This document shows, in pieces, positions 21,981 through 29,482 of a stretch of 29,482 nt of DNA; positions within the stretch are counted from its first letter, which is position 1; each line of letters opens with the position of its first letter. The translations under genes and the position numbers were made by a program. Source of the stretch: Oscillospiraceae bacterium (lineage in GTDB: Bacteria > Bacillota > Clostridia > Oscillospirales > Ruminococcaceae). The DNA is taken from assembly GCA_016295545.1 (NCBI GenBank), contig JAEDLA010000001.1, forward strand, positions 1 to 29,482. The letters run 5' to 3'. The notes below the pieces were generated by a model. That model was not told the DNA's origin. It ran no database searches and saw only the letters and a program-made list of their open reading frames with translations.

Positions 21981-22259
21981 TTATTCAACGACCTTGGGAA
22001 CGACAAAGCAGCTATTGCTCTGACGTGCGTTGCTGAGAATTTTTTCCGCAGGCATACTGGGCTGAGAGATATCCTCTCTCAGGTCGTTGAGATAAACATT
22101 ATGATTATCAGCCAAAGCATCGTAGGTTATATCGATTTCCCTGACAGTGTCCATAATTTCAATGATGCTTGTCATTTCCTTTGCCATTTTAGCAAGCTCC
22201 TCATCGTTAAAGGAAAGCTTGCCAAGCTTTGAAAGGTATGAAACCATTTCCAGATCCAT
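21981..22259 (-). CDS. gatC: Asp-tRNA(Asn)/Glu-tRNA(Gln) amidotransferase subunit C
   Basis: A protein of 92 residues, the usual GatC length. GatC is a helical belt that wraps around GatA and GatB and stabilises the complex. The family pattern is visible: VSYLSKLGKLSFNDEELAKMAKEMTSIIEIMDTVREIDI in the first helices, then LREDISQPSMPAEKILSNA and a final SCFVVPKVVE that contacts GatA. AGAGG lies 8 nt before the ATG. It is the first gene of the operon, about 38 nt from the predicted transcription start. Confidence 0.95.
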   Translation of the reverse strand: MDLEMVSYLSKLGKLSFNDEELAKMAKEMTSIIEIMDTVREIDITYDALADNHNVYLNDLREDISQPSMPAEKILSNARQSNSCFVVPKVVE

Positions 22260-22303
22260 GAATTTTACCTCTTTTCGTAATTTGAAATTTACATACAGCT
22301 AAT

Positions 22304-22332
22304 ATTATACCATATATTGCCGACCATTGCAA
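22304..22332 (-). promoter_or_regulatory. Promoter of the gatC-gatA-gatB/aspS operon
   Basis: On the minus strand TTGCAA (22332-22327), a 17-nt spacer, and TATAAT (22309-22304) with an extended TG. Predicted start near 22297, so the leader is only about 38 nt. That is too short for a T-box, and none of its motifs is present. Confidence 0.8.
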
Positions 22333-22401
22333 GTTTTTTCTTTAATTTTTGCATACTGTTATTAATAATAATACAGAAAAAAGTCCCTTTCCCTTATATA
22401 T

Positions 22402-25400
22402 TTACAGTTTAATTTCAATTTCACGCTGCAGTTCAAAGGAATAGAGATAAGCACCTGCAACCTTTTTGCCCGTTGTCAGCTCCATTGCCGATTTATAAAG
22501 CTGTATCTGCATCTGATAGCGTCTGCTCAGCTCATCGGCGGAGCATCTTCTGTCTGACTTGTAATCCACAAGAATAAGCTGACCGTTCTCCTCGAAAAGC
22601 AGGTCAACTATTCCCTTAATCATGCCGTCTGACTTGCGGAAGGAATCCATAAATTCGTTGTGTATATCAAGCTCCGCAAGAGCAACCATGAATTTCTTCT
22701 CACGCCATACATTTTCAGAGCTGCTGATTCTTTTATAAAGACTGCTCCGAAAAAATGCGCTGACATTCTCACGGCTTATGGAATCTGCCTGAGCCTTGCT
22801 TAAAAAGCCTCTGCTAATCATGTTGTCTATCTCTTTTTCAGCGTCAGACTGGATATCGTTGAAATTGCAGTACTGGAAAAGCGTATGTATTGCCGTACCC
22901 TTTTCAGCACCTGTAAGCTCCTTTTTCTCTCCTGCAAAAGCCGGACGCTTCAGCTTGAAATCAAAGCTTTCCTCGTCTCCGCTGAATTTGCGGCTTATCT
23001 GCGTTACACTGAGCTTTGACGGAGTTTTAGAGAGAAAATCATCATACTTAAAGTCAAGTATATCACGAAGCTCATTATATTTCCTCATATCCGGAGATGT
23101 TTCAGACTCTTCCTGTTCAGCCCTGTTTTCCTCATCATATTCAACAGTATCTGCTCTTTCAACAGTGAAAAGCTCTCCCCTGAATTTTACACTTGGATAA
23201 TCAAAACTGTCATTGCTGATATCAAGCATTTTCATAATTTCACTGAATTTTTCGTGATTGAGCATTGATATCCATATCCATTCATCAAAGGTTTTCATAT
23301 TGCAGACAAGCTCTTTTATATTTCCTCCGGTTATCCAGTTCTTTTCGAGGAGCTTCTTCAACCACTTGATTTTTTCATCATTGACTTTCAAATTGATAAA
23401 CAGCTTTTGCCTTGCCCTTGTAAGTGCCACATATAAAAGACGCATTTTTTCGCTCAGCTGTTCCCTTTCATTTTTATCCTTTATCTGTTTATAGAAACAG
23501 GTTCTGTACCGCCTTACAAGCTCCGGATCATTAAGGATATAGCCGATACAGCCCTCGTCAGTACAAAGAACGGCAGAGGAATCGGCTTTCGGTTTTGAGG
23601 AATTCTCTGCTAAAAATATAAACGGATATTCCAGTCCCTTTGATTTATGAATTGTCTTTACCGACACGTAATTACCTGTTGCAGAGCTGATTTTTGCCTG
23701 AGTAAGGTCTGCTCCATTTTCCGTTATTCTGTCGATATACCTTATAAATCCGGCAAGTCCTCCTGCTCCCTCAAAGGAAGATGAATCCTCATAGGCTTTA
23801 GCATACTGGATAAGGGCACGGAGATTAGCACGCTTTCTTTCTCCATCAGAACCTATCTGCATTACAGCAATAAAATCAGTAGTATCATAAATGCTGCTTA
23901 TAAGCTCCCCTACTGTCATTGTAATAGAATTCAGACGAAAGCTGTTCAGTGAAACAAGAAAATCCTCGCAGCGGCGTTTAAAGAACATATCAGCTTTATC
24001 GCTGTATTTGCCTCTTACAATATCGCTGATTACTGTATAGAGCTTTGCATTTCTGTTAAGCGTTCTGAGAAAAGCTATTTCCTCCAGCTCAAACATAAAC
24101 ATGGGTGACATCATTACAGCGGCCATAGGCACATCAAGAAGCGGATTGTCAATTATCCTGAGCAAATCAAGCAGGACAGAAATCTCCCTCGAACTGAGAT
24201 AACCTGACGTTTCTTCGCCTTTCGCTTCTATGTCATATTTTTTCAGTGCTGAGATAAAAGCCTCAGAGTATTTATTCTTCTGAATAAGAATACAGAAATC
24301 AGAAGGCTGACAGGGACGGATACTGCCGTTTTTTTCCATGACCTGAGTTTTATTTTTTATCATGGAATAGATTTTTCCTGCTGTATATTCAGCTTCTGCA
24401 TTATAAGTAACCGGCGTTTCATCATCATCATCGTCCGGCTCGTCACAATTTATTAGAGCTATGCTTGTGGTATAGTCAAGGTCTTTTCCCTCATAATCAG
24501 CTGCTCCGAAATAAAGCATTTCATCTCCGCTGTAGTTCACATCTCCGCATTTTTCTGACATAAGCTGAGAGAATACAAAGTTGACGTAATCAATTACTCC
24601 GGGAGAGCTTCTGAAATTCTGATTCAGAGCAATAGAAACATTCTCCGCTTTCTCTGTTTTACTGTAAGGCACGGAATTTTTCATTGTATTTATGAAATTT
24701 TCCGGATTGGCAAGTCTGAATTTATAAATAGACTGTTTGACATCGCCTACAAGGAAAGCATTATTTCCGTACATAGGAGCTCCGTCTGCTCCGGTACGGC
24801 AATTTTTGGATAAAAGCTTAAAAATCATGTCCTGCTTATTGTTGGAGTCCTGATACTCGTCTATCATAATTATATCATAGTAATCAGCAATATTTTCAGC
24901 AGTCTCAGAGGGAATTATTCTTCCCTCGCTGTCAAAGTCTGCAAGAAGCTCCAGTGCAAGCCTTTCTCCATCGTCAAAGCTGATAGCATTTTTTTCGCAT
25001 TTCTGCTTCCAGATAAGCTCCTGATACTTTTTAAGCATTTCACACAAAATCAGCGTTACTTCTCTGCTTTCACAAAAATCTCTTTCAAAGTCATCAAAAA
25101 TGCCGATTGCACTTTTAACTGCACCTTTAAAATTATCTCTTTGCTTTTTATAGATATTTCTTTTTTCAGAATCAAATTCTTCATTTTTCCCCACTGAGGG
25201 CATTCGATCAAAAGAGGTACAATAAGCAATTTCAGATTCATCAGGAATTCTGCCTGACTTAAATATATCAAGCAATTTTTCTACACGATTCACATCGTTT
25301 TCAGCTACTATATATGATTTTTCAACGCAAGGTCTGTCACCGGTATCCATGAAAATATCATCAAGCATTTCCGAGCATCTTTTTGCAAGCCTGAGTGCTC

Positions 25401-26055
25401 CCCCGGTAATTTCTTCTGCATTTTCTATGAGCTTGCGGAAATATACAGATTCCTCAGGAGATTTTTCATATTCCGCAGCTGCACGTTCCAGCCAGCGGTC
25501 TCTCATTGCTGTTGAGGAAAGAAAATTATCAGCTATATTTATTACTTTTGCAAGCTCCTCATCGTCCTTCATACAGAATTTATCATATAAACAGGAGATT
25601 TTTTCATAATCCTGACTGCTGTAATAATTGATAAGCTCGTCCATTGCACGGTCTTTAATAAGCTTGTTCTCATTATCATCAAGCACCGTAAAAGCAGAGG
25701 TTATTCCCTGATCTGTTATATTATTGCGAAGAAGCTCAAAGCAAAAGGCATTAATAGTTGAAATTCTTGCACTTTGCAGAAGAATCTGCTGTCTCAGCAG
25801 ATAGGAATTTCCCGGATCTTCACTTATCATAGCTCTAAGTCTTATATCAAGTCTTTTGCGAAGCTCCGATGCAGCGTCATTTGTAAAGGTTACTACAATT
25901 ATCCTGTCAGCCCGTACATTCGCACTTCGGTCAGCAATCAGCTGTGACAGTCTTTCAGTGAGAACAGCTGTTTTTCCGCTTCCGGCAGCAGCTGACACTA
26001 TAACAGAGGCATTTCTGATATTTATAGCATTATCCTGCTGATCAGTCCATTTCAT
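22402..26055 (-). CDS. addA: ATP-dependent helicase/nuclease subunit A
   Basis: A protein of 1217 residues, typical AddA length. With AddB it resects double-strand breaks and loads RecA after Chi recognition. The UvrD-like helicase shows Walker A AAGSGKT (23-29), motif Ia VTFTNDAASELRKR, STINAFCFELL, Walker B IDEYQD (398-403), GDVKQSIYKFRLANP, VKTIHKSKGLEYPFIF and LLYVALTRARQKL. The C-terminal RecB-type nuclease has GTAIHTLFQY and the catalytic VDYKSDRR (Asp1164, Lys1166). The ATG at 26055 has GGAGG 9 nt upstream; an in-frame GTG two codons earlier is less likely. It overlaps the end of addB by 14 nt, implying coupled translation. Confidence 0.97.
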   Translation of the reverse strand: MKWTDQQDNAINIRNASVIVSAAAGSGKTAVLTERLSQLIADRSANVRADRIIVVTFTNDAASELRKRLDIRLRAMISEDPGNSYLLRQQILLQSARISTINAFCFELLRNNITDQGITSAFTVLDDNENKLIKDRAMDELINYYSSQDYEKISCLYDKFCMKDDEELAKVINIADNFLSSTAMRDRWLERAAAEYEKSPEESVYFRKLIENAEEITGGALRLAKRCSEMLDDIFMDTGDRPCVEKSYIVAENDVNRVEKLLDIFKSGRIPDESEIAYCTSFDRMPSVGKNEEFDSEKRNIYKKQRDNFKGAVKSAIGIFDDFERDFCESREVTLILCEMLKKYQELIWKQKCEKNAISFDDGERLALELLADFDSEGRIIPSETAENIADYYDIIMIDEYQDSNNKQDMIFKLLSKNCRTGADGAPMYGNNAFLVGDVKQSIYKFRLANPENFINTMKNSVPYSKTEKAENVSIALNQNFRSSPGVIDYVNFVFSQLMSEKCGDVNYSGDEMLYFGAADYEGKDLDYTTSIALINCDEPDDDDDETPVTYNAEAEYTAGKIYSMIKNKTQVMEKNGSIRPCQPSDFCILIQKNKYSEAFISALKKYDIEAKGEETSGYLSSREISVLLDLLRIIDNPLLDVPMAAVMMSPMFMFELEEIAFLRTLNRNAKLYTVISDIVRGKYSDKADMFFKRRCEDFLVSLNSFRLNSITMTVGELISSIYDTTDFIAVMQIGSDGERKRANLRALIQYAKAYEDSSSFEGAGGLAGFIRYIDRITENGADLTQAKISSATGNYVSVKTIHKSKGLEYPFIFLAENSSKPKADSSAVLCTDEGCIGYILNDPELVRRYRTCFYKQIKDKNEREQLSEKMRLLYVALTRARQKLFINLKVNDEKIKWLKKLLEKNWITGGNIKELVCNMKTFDEWIWISMLNHEKFSEIMKMLDISNDSFDYPSVKFRGELFTVERADTVEYDEENRAEQEESETSPDMRKYNELRDILDFKYDDFLSKTPSKLSVTQISRKFSGDEESFDFKLKRPAFAGEKKELTGAEKGTAIHTLFQYCNFNDIQSDAEKEIDNMISRGFLSKAQADSISRENVSAFFRSSLYKRISSSENVWREKKFMVALAELDIHNEFMDSFRKSDGMIKGIVDLLFEENGQLILVDYKSDRRCSADELSRRYQMQIQLYKSAMELTTGKKVAGAYLYSFELQREIEIKL

Positions 26056-29000
26056 TGTCACTTTCCTCCTTCATATCAAGTATCTCATCAATTTCCGAAG
26101 TATCATTGCTGTATGCATTACGAATCCTTACAGGAGGATAATTTCCGCACACTCCTGTATATGGACAATACCGGCAGCCGTTATCTTCTGACTCAAAGTA
26201 TAAAGGAACTGCGCTTGCATCTCCGCTGTAAACACTCTCTGCCATTTCCCTGAGCTTGCGATATGCATATTTACGCAGCTTTTCAAAGCCTGCTGAGCTG
26301 ATACAGCTTGAATTTTTATCAATGTCATTGTTTTTATCCAGATTTACAGGAATATATTTCCCTGCAATTCCGCTTTCCATTGCCTCTAAAACATTTCTGT
26401 TGCCGAGAACAAGTCCATCTGACTTTAGACCTGAATTAATTGCTGACAAATTTTCAGTGTCACTCCGTGAATCATTTGCTTTAACTGAAGAAATTGTTAC
26501 AGGAGAATAAAGCACTCCTGCCGGCTTGCAGTCGGAATAACAACCGCCCTGCTGTGTAATAGCAAAAAGATAAAGAAGCATCTGCATATTTATTCCATTG
26601 CTGAGCTTGTATGTATCGATTTTCTTTTTACTGCTTTTGTAATCTATTATACGTACATATTTTTCGTCACCTATGGTGCAGGTATCGGCACGGTCAACGA
26701 TTCCTCCGAAGCTGAGACTTTTTCCGCTGCCAAATGACAGCTCAATTTCACTGTTTTTTTCCTTGTCTCTGAGATTCAGCTCAAAGGATTCAGGTATAAA
26801 TGATGAAGCCATAAGCTCCTGCTGCGTGTGAATAAAAATTCTCACAAGACGGTCGGAAAGCTTTCTGAACCCAAGCTCAAACCGTGGATTTTTTGCAAAA
26901 TCTCCGCCCATTTCTTCTTCAACAAATTTCTCAGATGATTTCTTTATCTCAGCCTTTAAATTATCATAGGACAGATTAATGAAATCCTCCTTGCTGTGAT
27001 TTGAAATAATACTGTAAAAGCATCGGTGTATGATACTGCCCGAATATCTGCGGTCAAGTACAACCTTTTCTCTTTTATAAAGCCTGAGACACTCCTGACA
27101 AAAATACTGAAAATGACATTTATTGTAAAGCTCAAAGGCAGACGGCGAAATTTTCAACGGCTCAAAGCACATAAGCTGTTCCATTATACCGGTATTGACA
27201 GTATAATTCTCATGCTGAGCTGATCTGTTCAGTGTATAATCAAGTCTGCGGCGGTAATCAATATCCTCCATGAGAAGCTTTTTCAGAACTGCTGTTGACG
27301 AATCACAGCGCTTTATTTCCTGCATATAATGGTAAAATGCAGATTTCAGCGTGACTGCATAATAATCCGGAGAGAGCTGTGCCTCAGTGATAAGCATATC
27401 ATTGTTCCCGAAAAGATTGATGATTCCGTCAATTACAGGTGCCGAATATTTCGCCTGACCTGACAGGTCACTCAAAGGATATGTTACAAAAATTTTCTCC
27501 GATGCAGCTGACAGTGATTTATATACAACAAGCCGTTCCGAAGCAATAAGGTCCTGAAGCCGTCTTGAGATTTCAATTCCGTTATCAGCAAGCTGCTGCT
27601 TATCCGTTTCAGAAAAAATTCCGTGTGTATTTACTGTACTTGGAAAATCACCGTCATTTGCGCCCATTACAAAAATTACTCTTGGTGAATTTAGTCGTGC
27701 AGTTCGTGCAGAAGCAGCAGTTATACTGTCAAGTGTCTGAGGAGGAACAGAATAACTTATCCTTCCAATAAGTGATTTTATTATTCTGCTGATTTCAGAA
27801 GCAGAAATGTCCTTATCATCAAGCGTATCAGAAACACTGTCAAGAATATCGATAAGACATGACCAGAGCCGTTTCAGCTCCGCAGCCTCATTATCCTTAT
27901 TCGCCTTAATCAGTCTACCCATTGTACGGGCAAGATTCTTTTCCGCTCCGCATCTGCAAAGATATTCATAAAGACACATACAGAATCTGTTTGCCGGAAG
28001 ATTCTTTGACAGCCTTCTTTTAAGCTCGTTTACAGGCTCAATAAAGCTGTGCCGAATCTGTTCAAGCTTTTCAAGATGAATGTCATCAGCAGTAAAGCTT
28101 TGCTCCCACAGCTCTCCGTCTATTCCCCATTTATAGCAGTAGTTTTCAAGCATGGAAATATCTGTCAGTGATATATCAAGAAGTCCGCACTTCATACAGC
28201 GAAAAATCAGTTCAGAGTTAAACTCCCTTTTTGTAATAATATCAAGGAGAGAGGAGAAAAAAATCATTACAACTGTATGCATGACAGGCTTTTCGATGCT
28301 GAGGAAACAGGGTATCTCATAGCGTTCCATTGCTGCTTTTAACACCTCAGAATAAGCTTCAATATTATTGGAAATAACTGCAATGTCGTTGTACCGCAAT
28401 GTCCTGTCACTGAAAATAAGCCGCTTTATTGTTGCACAGACATATTCACATTCGCTGTAATAATCCTTTGCCTCATATATTTTTATATTCTCAGGAACAG
28501 GAGCTTTTTGGGTTTCAGCAGCAATATTCCGCAGAATATTGCTGCTAAGATATGCAATGTCACTGTTTTTAAACCTGTAGCTGCCGCTGTACTGAGATAA
28601 AATGCAGCTTTTGCCAAGGTCACGACAGATTCCTTTCAGTCTTCTGTAAGTTGAATTTACCGTTTCAAACAGAGTATATTCCCCCGCATTTACATCATCA
28701 GTTCTCAGGGATATACATACATTTTCGGCATCTGCTAAAATAACCTTTACAAATTCAAGCTGGTCGCCTGTAAAGCTTTCAAACTCATCGATAAATACGC
28801 TTTTATCTGCAAAATATCTGTTCAGATTAGCTATTTTCGCCGCTTCTCTTATATCATCAAATTTATCCTTGAATCCATACTGGCTCAGAAGTCGCTCATA
28901 TTCAAGATATATCATTGCCACATCGGCTGCCTTATCCATAAGCTTTTTATCAAGAAATGCTGACTTTTCCATGAGAAGACTCGGAGTTATTCCGGATTTT

Positions 29001-29395
29001 TTCATTTCTTCAATCAGCTTCAGAATTTCTTCTGCAAAGCCCGGACGTGAGGACTGCCTTCTGAAATATCCGTTTGATTCAGGATTTTTCTGAAAAGCCG
29101 ATACTGCTTCGTATATCATTATCATACGTGCTGTTTCATCGGCATAATCACCATTTCGGCAGCTGTCTCCGTAAATCTGGAAAAGATGACGGGCAAAGCC
29201 TGTAAAGCTTAATGAAATCAGTTTATTGAATTTCTCAGCACCGATTTTTTTATACAGCTTTTTATCAAATTCGTATGAAAACTGTTCAGGCACAATAATA
29301 CAAATCTCTTTACCCATGTCCGCCTGCTGCCTGATTATATCAGTCATTCTTGTGGATTTTCCGCTTCCGGCTGCTCCTGTAATAAATTCAATCAT
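26042..29395 (-). CDS. addB: ATP-dependent helicase/nuclease subunit B
   Basis: A protein of 1117 residues, close to other AddB proteins. It has an inactivated helicase fold that scans for Chi, plus an active nuclease. ITGAAGSGKS gives an intact Walker A (7-14); VPEQFSYEFDKKL follows it as in the family. The nuclease motif is IIDYKSSKKK. The iron-sulfur staple uses one Cys in YNKCHFQYFC and the C-terminal trio Cys1074, Cys1077, Cys1083 in CRYCPYTGVC, matching the 1+3 spacing of B. subtilis AddB. The start at 29395 is supported by AAGGAG 6 nt upstream; an in-frame TTG six codons earlier overlaps that motif. It precedes addA with a 14-nt overlap, the standard addBA order. No clear promoter was found in the remaining 87 nt. 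Confidence 0.96.
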   Translation of the reverse strand: MIEFITGAAGSGKSTRMTDIIRQQADMGKEICIIVPEQFSYEFDKKLYKKIGAEKFNKLISLSFTGFARHLFQIYGDSCRNGDYADETARMIMIYEAVSAFQKNPESNGYFRRQSSRPGFAEEILKLIEEMKKSGITPSLLMEKSAFLDKKLMDKAADVAMIYLEYERLLSQYGFKDKFDDIREAAKIANLNRYFADKSVFIDEFESFTGDQLEFVKVILADAENVCISLRTDDVNAGEYTLFETVNSTYRRLKGICRDLGKSCILSQYSGSYRFKNSDIAYLSSNILRNIAAETQKAPVPENIKIYEAKDYYSECEYVCATIKRLIFSDRTLRYNDIAVISNNIEAYSEVLKAAMERYEIPCFLSIEKPVMHTVVMIFFSSLLDIITKREFNSELIFRCMKCGLLDISLTDISMLENYCYKWGIDGELWEQSFTADDIHLEKLEQIRHSFIEPVNELKRRLSKNLPANRFCMCLYEYLCRCGAEKNLARTMGRLIKANKDNEAAELKRLWSCLIDILDSVSDTLDDKDISASEISRIIKSLIGRISYSVPPQTLDSITAASARTARLNSPRVIFVMGANDGDFPSTVNTHGIFSETDKQQLADNGIEISRRLQDLIASERLVVYKSLSAASEKIFVTYPLSDLSGQAKYSAPVIDGIINLFGNNDMLITEAQLSPDYYAVTLKSAFYHYMQEIKRCDSSTAVLKKLLMEDIDYRRRLDYTLNRSAQHENYTVNTGIMEQLMCFEPLKISPSAFELYNKCHFQYFCQECLRLYKREKVVLDRRYSGSIIHRCFYSIISNHSKEDFINLSYDNLKAEIKKSSEKFVEEEMGGDFAKNPRFELGFRKLSDRLVRIFIHTQQELMASSFIPESFELNLRDKEKNSEIELSFGSGKSLSFGGIVDRADTCTIGDEKYVRIIDYKSSKKKIDTYKLSNGINMQMLLYLFAITQQGGCYSDCKPAGVLYSPVTISSVKANDSRSDTENLSAINSGLKSDGLVLGNRNVLEAMESGIAGKYIPVNLDKNNDIDKNSSCISSAGFEKLRKYAYRKLREMAESVYSGDASAVPLYFESEDNGCRYCPYTGVCGNYPPVRIRNAYSNDTSEIDEILDMKEESDNEMD

Positions 29396-29416
29396 AATCT
29401 GCTCCTTGTACAATAA

Positions 29417-29458
29417 AGCGTATCCGAAATATTCATGGACTGAGTTTTCGGATACGCT
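29417..29458. terminator. Long-stem hairpin just upstream of addB, possible terminator
   Basis: AGCGTATCCGAAA and TTTCGGATACGCT form a perfect 13-bp stem with a 16-nt loop. On the plus strand GTTTTATTTT follows; on the minus strand TTTATTGT follows. It may end transcription from a gene beyond the right edge, or sit in the addB leader only about 20 nt from the start codon. Confidence 0.5.
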
Positions 29459-29482
29459 GTTTTATTTTAAAAATATGTGTTA

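Noticed and set aside
1..29482. Insertion sequences, phage, CRISPR arrays, toxin-antitoxin or defence genes
   Set aside because: No transposase, integrase, direct repeat array or recognised defence gene was found. AddAB is a housekeeping repair complex, and the gene content is core metabolism and RNA modification.

Overview
The window looks like chromosomal DNA from a low-to-mid GC Firmicute, most likely Ruminococcus or a close Oscillospiraceae relative. The reasons are the strong AGGAGG-type ribosome binding sites, the sigma-A promoters with 17-nt spacers, PyrR attenuation of a pyrimidine operon, AddAB instead of RecBCD, an indirect (GatCAB) tRNA amidation pathway with an archaeal-type AspRS, and a secreted beta-helix protein typical of plant-fibre degraders. 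Genus placement is inference. No tRNA, rRNA, insertion sequence, phage gene or CRISPR array was seen.

Layout. (1) 1-1794, minus strand: 5' part of a secreted right-handed beta-helix protein, running off the left edge, with an AT-rich upstream region holding several inverted repeats. (2) 2207-3596, minus: degV and trmL. (3) 3740-3913, plus: an unannotated-looking 57-residue protein whose end overlaps ruvX. (4) 3903-13170, minus: pyrR-pyrC-pyrF-carA-carB-pyrK-pyrD-ruvX, a tight operon with 4-nt or 1-nt overlaps or very short gaps at most junctions. It is preceded by a promoter, a PyrR-binding element and an intrinsic terminator forming a complete attenuator. pyrB and pyrE are not here. (5) 13368-14033, minus: trmB, divergent from (6) 14280-16666, plus: a response regulator/sensor kinase pair behind a perfect consensus promoter. 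(7) 16855-17220, plus: a DUF1292 protein with a striking Cys/Asp/His tail. (8) 17305-17500, plus: a probable 6S RNA with its own promoter and terminator. (9) 17604-22259, minus: gatC-gatA-[gatB::aspS], where the last gene is one continuous frame joining GatB to an archaeal-type aspartyl-tRNA synthetase. (10) 22402-29395, minus: addB-addA, the helicase-nuclease for double-strand break repair.

How they work together. The pyrimidine genes cover carbamoyl phosphate synthesis (CarAB), dihydroorotase (PyrC), the NAD-linked dihydroorotate dehydrogenase (PyrD with PyrK) and OMP decarboxylase (PyrF), under feedback by PyrR. The gat operon should make Asn-tRNA(Asn) by the two-step route. The synthetase that makes the misacylated Asp-tRNA(Asn) is covalently attached to the amidotransferase subunit that repairs it, which amounts to a built-in transamidosome. 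This fusion is the most interesting object in the window. Smaller points are the hairpin between the ribosome binding site and start codon of gatA, a possible internal start for free AspRS, the metal-binding-like tail of the DUF1292 protein, and the palindrome-rich promoter of the beta-helix gene.
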